Shown piece by piece: positions 12,640 to 25,861 of a stretch of 64,000 nt of DNA (within the stretch, counting starts at the first letter, position 1; every line of letters begins with the position of its first letter). The stretch is from assembly GCF_002234675.1 (NCBI RefSeq), contig NC_019870.2, positions 2,872,985-2,936,984 on the forward strand. The letters are read 5' to 3'. A program made the translations under genes and the position numbers. The DNA comes from Oryzias latipes. Taxonomy: Eukaryota; Chordata; Actinopteri; Beloniformes; Adrianichthyidae. The notes beneath the pieces are model-generated. The model ran no database searches. It was not told where the DNA came from and saw nothing but the letters and a program-made list of their open reading frames with translations.

Positions 12640-12830
12640 GGCGGTAACAGGTAATCGTGCTTACCCGGGATTTAAACGCTGGGTAGCGTTTCCAGTTAAA
12701 GCGAGGAAAGGTAAAAGCGATTGTTCAAAATACCGCGCCGAGCGCCATTCCTCCCTGACATTTCACAGGCCGGCCACGCCCTCCTCGCGTGACACCACCG
12801 TGACGTAACTCTTAAAGGGACAGGCCCCCT
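12640..12830 (-). promoter_or_regulatory. lin54: probable lin54 promoter and non-coding first exon
   Basis: The first coding exon of lin54 has an acceptor at 9327-9328, so a 5' non-coding exon must lie upstream. The GC-rich, CpG-containing block at 12.5-12.8 kb is the only good candidate. A donor-like GTAAGC (exon end near 12665) reads leftward from it. The block carries a CHR-type hexamer (TTTGAA on the minus strand, 12724-12729), a GC-rich CDE-like box (12733-12739), and a TGACGTAA CRE-like site near 12802. The transcription start itself cannot be placed from sequence. Confidence 0.45.
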
Positions 12831-13097
12831 CATTCATCTGTCCTGAAATTTTATTCAGAATAATTTCAGAAAAAATGTAATGTTTTTGATAATCAGCTGT
12901 TTTTTTCAGAAAATGTCAAATTCACAATTGTAAGTGGTCTAATTATCAACCTTTTTTTTAAATTTATTTCATCTGGACTTTAAATTATATTACAGTACTA
13001 CAGAACACGTGAAATCCGAAAAACTGCAAGATTTTTTTTAATATATTGTATTTGATTTTATGACTTATTTTATCTTGAATTTTTTTGTATTTAATAT

Positions 13098-13560
13098 TAC
13101 AGACCCACTCCGATGAAACTTGTTTTTTTAAGCATGTTCTTGTGGCATTTTTTCTGATTAAGGAGGACAATTAAGCTCAAAATTGCATTTTTGTGTATTT
13201 CTTTATTCATTTTGGCGTGAGTCAGGGGCAGGTTAAAAACCTGCAGTTTGAAAAAGATCACATTTGTGACGTCAACTTTATGCTGGCCACAAGTTCCCTG
13301 CTCTATTCCCAGCAGATGTCTTTGTTTTCCTCATCTGAGCTGGTATCTGGATCAAAACTGTACAGCTGGATAGCTCCAATGTTGCTCACCATTGTCATTG
13401 CCCCCTTTAATATTAGGTTGGGGGTGTGAGGGGCTGTAATATAGTGGGAGAGGAGGCAAAAAGAGAGCTCTCAGTTATTGGTGACAGGAAGGAGGGTTGC
13501 TCAACTTCCTTTGTCTCACCCACAACTTAGAGGCAAATTTCTAATCATCTAATGGGGGGA
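13098..13560 (-). repeat. F1 dispersed element, copy B (3' part)
   Basis: This copy begins on the plus strand with AGACCCACTCCGATGAAA, one end of the F1 family. In sense (minus) orientation it contains the conserved start peptide from the ATG at 13390-13392 (M-V-S-N-I-G-A-I-Q-L-Y-S), followed by an acidic Asp/Ser/Glu run. It sits between the divergent lin54 and cops4 promoters. Confidence 0.75.
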
Positions 13561-14129
13561 AAAAATCTGTTAATATTTTTAAATACAAGTGTTAATAATA
13601 AAAGTTTTATTTATTTAACCCACACTTTTAGGTATCTAGAAATGTAAAGAAATATGTAAAATGAACATAAATAGAGGATTTCCTGCAAAAATGCACATAT
13701 AAATGCTGAGACACTTAAAGTTAGGAAAAAAGCTTCACTGACGGTTGAAAAAGGAAACAAAACTTTGTAACAATTTAGTTTAGATCATTTGATGAAATGA
13801 AACAGACCTCATAATAGAGTTTAATAACTTCAATTAAAAAAAACTCTGGCAATAATTTAAAAACACTGCTGCAATTTAAAAAGCCATTAGATGAAAGATT
13901 AATGCTAATTACATAATTTATTTATTTTTAAACTTAAGTATTGACATCAAACAAGCCAAAAGAAATGTGTTAAAAATGATAAACAACAACTTCAAAACCA
14001 ATTATTTTTTAGTTTATCGTCTATATGGGAAGACTAAAAAAATATCTACAAGTTTGTATTTTTTCTAAAAACATCTGTTCAAAATTGTTCAAAATATTAC
14101 AAAATTAAAAAGGTAACTTTTATTAAAAC

Positions 14130-14240
14130 AAAAAAATTATTTGTACGTGCGCGCTTCCGCGGCCGTTTACGTATCGGGAGCGCGCCTGTCTCAGCTCCGA
14201 AGGACGCCGGTGTTGTTGACGCGCCTCCACACTGGCAGGA
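14130..14240 (+). promoter_or_regulatory. cops4: probable cops4 promoter and 5' UTR
   Basis: A CpG-rich block immediately precedes the cops4 ATG. It includes GCGCGCTTCCGCGG, which contains an ETS-like CTTCCG core. No TATA box is visible, as expected for a housekeeping gene. Position directly upstream of the first exon is the main evidence; the transcription start is not resolved. Confidence 0.45.
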
Positions 14241-19030
<4,790 letters not shown>

Positions 19031-19457
19031 ACCCCTCCACGCCCACGTCACCCGGCCCCGCCCCCTTTTAAGTTGCGTCTTCCTGCCTCAGAAATGATGT
19101 GGAGAACTCAGCCACGCTGCCATCGTTTGTTCCAAGCGGTTCCTCATTGGTCGAATTTACTTTTCTGATGGACCGGACCTTCAGATGAGACTGTTTTTGT
19201 TTTCATGGTGGAGAATTGGAGGATTTTGCATAAAGCTGATATGTGGAAAGATGCTGAGTTGTTTCTGTTTCAGAAGGTTCTTCAACCTAAACAGTCAAAC
19301 TATCCCAACCCGTAACCGCAAACACGAAAATGTAAGTTTAAATAGATAAGAGACCAAGTAAAACAGTCGAATCCTCAGTCAATTATTCAAGATTTAAAGG
19401 TCATTTTTTCTTGAAAGTCTTGGTTCCTCTCAGAGGTTTAAGGGGCGTTTCACATCG
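19031..19457. other. cops4 3' UTR and cops4-plac8 intergenic sequence
   Basis: This short spacer lies between the cops4 stop and the duplicated plac8 block. I see no strong AATAAA on the plus strand here; ATAAAG at about 19231 is a weak candidate, so the cops4 poly(A) site is not fixed. cops4 and plac8 are convergent. Confidence 0.4.
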
Positions 19458-19870
19458 AAGCTGCACAACATTTTATTTTCACGTAGTTTTGGCCTGAAAT
19501 ATAAAACAACCTTTTTCTTCAAGTTTCAGCTTTTCCTTGTGACAAAGTAAAGCAATTTATTCAGTAAAAAATCACATCGACACAAAAAACAAAGTTGAAA
19601 AGTAATTATTCTGATATTAAAGGGATTTTTTTTTACTTTGAAGCTTAAAAAAGGAAGTTGAGTCAAAATTAAATCTGTGTTCAAGTCATTTTTAGGAAGA
19701 AATTAAATTTCCTGTGTTACTATTGACTGTATGTGAGACCTGGAGCGAGTCGGTGTGATGTCATAGTGAATGTCAGTCCTGTTCATGTATACAGTCAATG
19801 GAATGATTTCAGGCTGAACAGTAGAAGATGATGCAGGACAAACGCCGCCTGGACAGACCGGTGCTCGTTT

Positions 19871-22735
19871 TTAAAAGGTGCCCTGCTCCTTCCGATGCTT
19901 GATGTCCCTCTTCAGCTGACAGGTGGAGCAGACGGGGCAGAACAGCGACATCAGGCAGTCGTTACACATGGAACCCTGAGAACACAGAACCTTCGATGAA
20001 GAAGCTGCTCCTCATCATCACAACTCTGAAAAGTCATCTCTATAGAATAAACACGTTTGGATTCAAGTATTTCACTTTATAGTAGAAATGTCACCGTCAC
20101 ACAGGACTGATTCTCTACACGTTTCGCTTTCTCTTATCGGACATCTAAAGAAAATGTGGAAAAAAGCTGAAAATGAACAAAGTGAAGCTCAACACAAAAC
20201 CCAAACCAAATAAAAAAATTACAATAAGCTGAAGGCAGATAAATTAGAACAAAAACAAACAAAAAACGCCGTAATAACATTGAAGGAAAGTCAAAGAAAA
20301 TGATTTGTACCAAATAGGATTGAAAATGTTCATTAAGGCAGAAGAAAAGTTAAAAATCTTAGTATTAAACTAGCTATAAACTAGTAAAGTTATTGTAAAT
20401 GAACCAAAAAAAACTACCTACATGCTAACATCATAATCAAAATACTCTAACATAACGACCATTGTTTATGGGGGTCAGTGTCTTGTGGTGTTCCCCAAGG
20501 TTCTGATCTGGGACCCATTTAACTCATTCTCTATATGCTCCCCCTTGGGAGACTCATCAGGATTTCTTATCTATACGCTGATAACATTCAGGTTTATTGC
20601 TCCTTTGATAAAACTAATTACAAAAATCTTTCCTATCTACGAGACTACTTTTACTGCTTTTACTACTCAAAGTGTAGTAAAGTGACGACCATTTCCTTTA
20701 ATAGCTCCTCTGTCTCTAGATTCTCACTCAAAGCTCCTTGTCAGAATTTGTTTTTATCACCTGAGGAACGTGGCTAAACTGAAGACAATATTTCTTCCAA
20801 GTTTGATCTTGAGCTATTTAACCCTTGTGCTATCTTAGATGACCCCCCCCCCCCCCCTTACTTTGACGTGTTCTCCCTACCATGAGAAGCTGGATAAAGG
20901 TGGAAAGATTTCATGTAATCCATGGACACCAGTGAAGATCACAAATCATTGAAGAAAAAAGGTTCAGAGCACTGTCTAGTGGGTCTAGATGACCCAGCCC
21001 CCAACACCTAGGATAGCACAAGGGTTAACCACACTTTTCTCTCTTCTCCTTTAGACCACTGCAATTCTCTTTTAACCTGTTTTAACTAAAAGTCTCTTAA
21101 ACATCTCCAATTGGTCCAAAACTCTGCAGCGAGGCTTTTAACTGGAACCAATAATCGCACTCATGCCACGCCTCTGCTTTTATCGCTACACTGGCTTCCT
21201 ATTCAATTCAGAAAAGATTTTAAGATTTTGATTTTAGTCTTTAGAGCCTTTCACGGACAAACCCCAAACTATATTTCTGACCTTTTGACTCCTTACACTC
21301 CTGCGCGTTCCTTGAGGCCAACTGATAGGAATCTTTAATGTGTTCCAAAAACTCGTTTTAAAACTCAAGTTAAGACGTTTCTATTTAAGGAAACTTTTAG
21401 CTGACTTTTACTTGTGTTCACTTTTATTTATTTGTTTGTTTACTTCTATGCCTGAGTGCATTTAATTTGGGTTTTACCTGCTTTAGACTCCCGGTGCCAT
21501 TTTTGTGTTCTGTCTCTGATTTTATGTTGTTCTAACATTGTGAAGCACTTTGTGAGCTGTTCTCTGCGAAAAGTGCTAAATAAATAAATATTTACTTTAC
21601 TCACTAGTTAGAAGAGGGGTACTACATAGGTCTGATGGTTAAAAATGCACATTTGAGTAAAGAGGAAAGCTAATTTAGCTGAAAAAGGTAAAAAACATCA
21701 ATTATGCGACTAAAATAATGTTTTTTTCTGCTGATTGTGTCTGAATCTCTTTTTTAAACTCGTTTTTTAGCTAAAAAAGTATAAGAGAAAAAAAATAGAA
21801 TTAAAACAAAAAAAGTACTAAACCAAATCTTGATTCTGCTGATACAAATATTTGTTCAAATGTAATTTTAAGTTCTGAAAAGATGAAACAAACAAAAAAA
21901 AACATGTCAAATTAAGGGAAAAACATTTGTAAAGGTTTTTCATTAACACAAACAGTGAGCATTCTTCTCTTTCTTTCTTTCTTTTTTTACACAAAAAGTT
22001 AATCATTTGCTTAATTTGTTTTGCTTCATAAAGTTCTTTTATTACAGAAAGTTAATTTCTTACAGAGAAAAAGTGAATCTTTTTTCTGTTTTGAATGCTT
22101 GAAGCTAAAAATCATTTTGGATTAAAGTTTTTTCTTTACAGAAACAGAAAATCTTTACCTTTTCTGTATTTTTTGCGCTTTTTCTCTGTGATTTTTTCAT
22201 CATTTCAGCGTTTTGGTGCCTCCGTTTGAAAAAGCGAAACGCGTCGATCACATGAGGTCATAAAGCCTTTTTCCAGGTTTTACTGTGAAACCTGTAAATC
22301 TGTGAGGCGCTGACGCTGCGCCTCTGCTCGCCTCGTGCGCTCAGACTGACCTTGATGTTGTATCTGGTCCGGTAGACGCTGCGGATGGGATACCCGGTGC
22401 CAAACATGCAGCACTCGCCCATGTCGCTGGCGATGGTGCAGCCCAGACAGAGGTAGCAGAAGCAGCCGCACAGGCCTGAGCAGGAGGAACAGGAAGAAAG
22501 ATGGAGGAAAGAAAACACAACCTTTTGGTGGACCATCAGAAACTCTCATGAAATCTACAGGTTTGCTTTCTGAGCTTCAAATTCATGCATCAACTTCAAA
22601 CGTTTAGCTCCAAAGCGGAACGCTGAACGTCAAAAGGGTTCAGGACTCACAGATCTTAACGTCGTCGCAGCAGTCGCACACGTCGGTCTGGAAGTCAGAC
22701 GGCTGGAATTTACCCGGCTGGTTGATCACGGCCAT
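19871..22735 (-). CDS. plac8-family Cys-rich protein, copy 1
   Basis: PLAC8/onzin-family proteins are small Cys-rich proteins with a hydrophobic centre; fish members are often expressed in epithelia and blood. Coding exons: 22651-22735, 22351-22475, 19871-19975; 104 residues. A non-coding exon ends at 22915 and splices to 22737, two bases before the ATG. The protein starts MAVINQPGKFQPSDFQTDVC. Family features visible are CDCCDD, the hydrophobic GLCGCFCYLCLGC-like segment, the CCMFG motif, the RTRYNI segment, and the CPVCSTCQLKRDIKHR ending. It is slightly shorter than human PLAC8 (115 residues). A poly(A) signal on the minus strand lies at 19556-19561. The coding sequence is identical to copy 2 by eye. 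Fish have several PLAC8 paralogues, so I do not assign a numbered symbol. Confidence 0.93.
20469..21600 (+). mobile_element. L2-clade LINE 3' fragment in a plac8 intron, copy 1
   Basis: Plus-strand translation gives fragments of an L2-like reverse transcriptase. A CGVPQGS-like region leads into MLPLGRLIRISYLYADN, where the catalytic YADD has become YADN. After the MITE insertion, SAARLLTGTNNRTHATPLLL and SLHWLPIQFR appear. The 3' end AGTGCTAAATAAATAAATA is the usual tail type for this group. It is antisense to plac8 and carries frame breaks. Confidence 0.75.
20822..21024. mobile_element. piggyBac-like MITE inside the L2 fragment, copy 1
   Basis: A 203-bp element with terminal inverted repeats CCCTTGTGCTATCTTAG and CTAGGATAGCACAAGGG (one mismatch). 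It is flanked by TTAA on both sides (20818-20821 and 21025-21028), the piggyBac signature. It interrupts the LINE cleanly, so it inserted after the LINE. A C-homopolymer near its left end differs by one base from copy 2. Confidence 0.85.
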
Positions 22736-22914
22736 GACTGAAAGAGTTTGTCTGTCAGGACAGGAACTGGTCACCAAATTGATCCATGATCAATAAATCC
22801 AAATAGAATTACCAAAGTGCTGAAATAATCCAAAAATCAAACAACAACAGCAAGAAGACATGAAATGTAAAAAAACCCACAAATTATCGCAAAGCCCTAA
22901 ACCAGAAAACTCAC

Positions 22915-23026
22915 CAGATGATGAAAGGATGTCAGAGGCTAAAGGAGTTTATGGCAGAAGTCAGGTTGCTGTTTTATAGCTGGAGCAAAGGGATTAAAGG
23001 TCAACCAATGCACCGTTTCCCAGAAA
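22915..23026 (-). promoter_or_regulatory. plac8 copy 1 core promoter with TATA box
   Basis: A minus-strand TATAAAA lies at 22972-22978, about 60 nt upstream of the donor of the non-coding first exon (GTGAGT after 22915). Transcription probably starts about 30 nt downstream of the TATA box. Only some 50 bp upstream of the TATA box is shared with copy 2 before the duplication ends. Confidence 0.65.
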
Positions 23027-23039
23027 CCAATCCACAAAC

Positions 23040-23310
23040 ACACCTTAACACACCTACGTATGCACCAGATTAATGAAATAGGGCTGGACAAAAATGAGGG
23101 TAACTTAATATTTTGTTGCACAACCTTTTGAGGCAACCACTGCAGTTAAACGGTTTCTGTATTTGTCAATGAGCCTTCTGCACCTGTCCACAGGTATTTT
23201 GGCCCACTCCTCATGAGCAAACTGCTCCAGTTGTCTCATGTTTGACGGGTGTCTTCTCCAAATGGCATGTTTCAGCTCCTTCCACTGATGTTGGAAGATC
23301 GATCGATCGA
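23040..23310 (-). pseudogene. Tc1/mariner transposase C-terminal remnant
   Basis: Minus-strand translation gives WKELKHAIWRRHPSNMRQLE followed by QFAHEEWAKIP, ending in a GCATKY stop. This is the region just after the third catalytic residue in a Tc1-like transposase. The upstream catalytic part is absent: the sequence runs into an AT dinucleotide repeat (23321-23355). It lies immediately upstream of plac8 copy 1. Confidence 0.65.
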
Positions 23311-23995
23311 TGCATCCATCCATATATATAGATATATACATATATATCTATATAAACAAAAAAAAACGCCCCTCTGACCCTTCTGCTGGTGGTTTCTCCT
23401 CCAAGCTCGGGTCCTCTACCAGAGGCCTGGGAGCTTGAGGGTCCTGCGCAGTATCTTAGCTGTTCCTAGCACTGCGCTTTTCTGGACTGAGATGTCTGAG
23501 ATCTTTCCAGGTATCTGTTGTAGCCACTCCTCCAGCTTGGGGGTTACTGCCCCGAGTGCTCCAATTACCACAGGCACCACTGTCACCTTCACTTTCCAGG
23601 CTTTCTCCAGTTCTTCTCTGAGTCACTGGTATTTCTCCAGTTTCTCATGTTCCTTCTTCCTGATGTTCCCATCGCTTGTCACTGCCACATCCACCACAAC
23701 GGCTTTCCTCTGTTCTTTATCCACCACTACAATGTCTGGTTGGTTCTCCATTACCATCCTATCAGTCTGGATCTGGAAGTCCCACAGGATCTTTGCCCTC
23801 TCATTCTCTACCACCTTCGGAGGTGTTTCCCATTTTGACCTTGGGGTTTCCAGTTCATAGTCTGCACACATGTTCCTGTATATTATTCCAGCCACTTGAT
23901 TGTGGCGCTCCATGTATGCTTTAGCTGCCAGCCTCTTACATCCTGCAGTTATGTGCTGGATAGTTTCAGGCGCCTCTTTGCACAGCCTACACCTT

Positions 23996-24180
23996 GGGTC
24001 TTGTCTGGTGTGGTAGATCTACACCTAGGGTCTTGTCTGGTGTGGTAGATCTACACCTTGGGTCTTGTCTGGTGTGGTAGATCTACACCTAGGGTCTCGT
24101 CTGGTGTGGTAGATCTACACCTTGGGTCTCGTCTGGTGTGGTACATCTACACCTTGGGTCTTGTCTGGTGTGGTAGATCT
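23996..24180. repeat. 32-bp minisatellite within LINE coding sequence
   Basis: Unit starts (GGGTC) fall at 23996, 24028, 24060, 24092, 24124 and 24156, giving 5.8 copies at exactly 32-bp period. Units differ at only a few positions (AGGGTCT or TGGGTCT, TTGTC or TCGTC, one TAC variant). The unit derives from LINE codons (IYHTRQDPRC in sense). Five extra units add 160 bp, which is not a multiple of three, so the frame is lost. Confidence 0.9.
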
Positions 24181-25042
24181 GAGCCTCTATGGCTCTGGTG
24201 CTCAGGGCTTGTTCCTGAGCTGCCAGGATCAGCGCTTCAGTGCTGTCCTGTAGGCCAGCCCTTTCTAGCCATTGGTAGGACTTCTTGATATCAGCCACTT
24301 CAGTTATGGTCCGGTGGTACATCCCATGCAGGGGTTCGTCCTCCCATGAGGATCTGTCCTCCAGCACTGTATCCTCTGCTCTCCATTGCCTGAGACATTC
24401 ACTGAGCACACTGCCAGTTGGGGCCTTGAGCTTGATGTACTCATGGATCTTGGATGTTTCATCCTGGATAGTGGCTTCTACGCTCACTAGTCCTCGGCCT
24501 CCTTCCTTGAGGCTAGCATACAGTCTCAGGGTGCTGGATTTGGGATGGAACCCTCCATGCATGGTGAGGAGCTTTCGTGTCTTAACATCCGTGGTCTGTA
24601 TCTCTTCCTTTGGCCATCTTATTATTCCTGCAGGGTATCTGATAACTGGCAGTGCGTAGCTGTTTATAGCCCAGGTCTTGTTCTTGCCATTGAACTGGCT
24701 TCTCAGGACTTGCCTTACTCGTTGGAGGTATTTAGCTGTGGCAGCTTTCCTTGTTGCCTGCTCCAGGTTGCCATTTGCCTGTGGAATTCCAAGGTACTTG
24801 TAACTGTCCTCGATGTCTGCTATTGTTCCTTCTGGGAGTGAGACCCCTCCTGTGTGGACTACCTTGCCTCTCTTTGTCACCATCCGGCTACATTTCTCGA
24901 GCCCGAATGACATCCCAATGTCAGTACTGTAGATGCTGGCGGTGTGGATCAGGGAGTCAATGTCACGCTCGCTCTTAGCATATAGCTTGATGTCATCCAT
25001 GTAGAGGAGGTGACTGATGGTGGCCCCATTTCTGAGTCGGTA

Positions 25043-25339
25043 TGTAAGGATTCAGTAGTTTGGTTTTCTTTGTCATGTTTTTGGTTTCCTTTGTCAGTCA
25101 CTCCACTTTCAGGTTCATGATCCACAGCTGTCTTCAGTTCAGTTAATTACCCTCAGCCTATTTAAGTGTCTTGGTTTCTGTTCATCCTTGTCAGAGGTCA
25201 TCTGCTCTGTCTTGTCACCGGTTTGTTTCTCCCCATAGTTTTGTCATGTTTCAGTTTGTTTATTAAATGTTTTATTTCCTGTCAGCAAGCTTGGTCTCCT
25301 GCATTTTGGGTCCTCCACCACCAGTTCCTGACTCCTGCA
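25043..25339. mobile_element. solo-LTR-like insertion in the R4-type LINE
   Basis: The 297-bp sequence begins TGTAAGGATTC and ends GACTCCTGCA (TG...CA). Removing it restores a continuous LINE reading frame (GYGYRL in sense). It contains a TTTAAGTGTC box and a TTTATTAAATGTTTTATTTC region that could be promoter and polyadenylation signals of an LTR. No target-site duplication is evident at the junctions, so the assignment is tentative. It has no coding capacity. Confidence 0.45.
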
Positions 25340-25861
25340 TCCATAGCCAGTCTTGTTGATTATTTGGCTGAGGGGGTTCAGACCTCTGCAGAACAGCAGT
25401 GGGGACAGAGCATCACATCAAAGCTGCACAACATTTTATTTTCAAAAATGTAGTAAAGTAAATTTAAATCTACGTAGTTTTGGCCTGAAATATAAAACAA
25501 CCTTTTTCTTCAAGTTTCAGCTTTTCCTTGTGACAAAGTAAAGCGATTTATTCAGTAAAAAATCACATTGACACAAAAAACAAAGTTGAAAAGTAATTAT
25601 TCTGATATTAAAGGGATTTTTTTTTACTTTGAAGCTTAAAAAAGGAAGTTGAGTCAAAATTAAATCTGTGTTCAAGTCATTTTTAGGAAGAAATTAAATT
25701 TCCTGTGTTACTATTGACTGTATGTGAGACCTGGAGCGAGTCGGTGTGATGTCATAGTGAATGTCAGTCCTGTTCATGTATACAGTCAATGGAATGATTT
25801 CAGGCTGAACAGTAGAAGATGATGCAGGACAAACGCCGCCTGGACAGACCGGTGCTCGTTT

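Larger units (their letters stand above)
19458..23026 (-). repeat. segmental duplication, copy 1 (contains plac8 copy 1)
   Basis: This 3.57-kb block recurs at 25421-29018 in the same orientation. Differences I saw by eye are few: a 28-bp indel near 19481, two substitutions near 19553 and 19576, and one extra C in a homopolymer at 20842. The block holds the whole plac8 gene, its introns, an L2 fragment and a piggyBac MITE. Homology stops at CCCAGAAA (23019-23026) on one side and at about CACATC..AAGCTGC (19451-19463) on the other. Confidence 0.95.
23360..25410 (-). pseudogene. R2/R4-type (RLE-bearing) non-LTR retrotransposon, 5'-truncated and broken
   Basis: Read leftward from 25410 the element encodes a DALSPLLFC-type RT segment, the catalytic LLYMDDIKLYA (about 24980-25010), and a YKYLGIPQ and INSYALPVIRYPAGII region. 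Next comes a CRLCKEAPETIQH zinc knuckle near 23990. Last is a restriction-like endonuclease core with PDIVVVDKEQRKAVVVDVAV (23690-23760). This order is that of R2/R4/Rex6-like elements that use a PD-(D/E)XK-type endonuclease; the exact clade is inference. The copy lacks its 5' half, is split by a 297-bp insertion at 25043, and is frame-shifted by a 32-bp tandem expansion at 23996-24180. Its 3' end lies near 23360. Confidence 0.8.

Noticed and set aside
23996-24180. Regular repeats that could be read as a CRISPR array
   Set aside because: Units are contiguous with no unique spacers, and they derive from LINE codons. The context is a vertebrate genome.
23435-24978. Several plus-strand open frames of 75-141 codons
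   Set aside because: They are antisense shadows of the R4-type LINE, whose minus-strand frame carries the conserved motifs.
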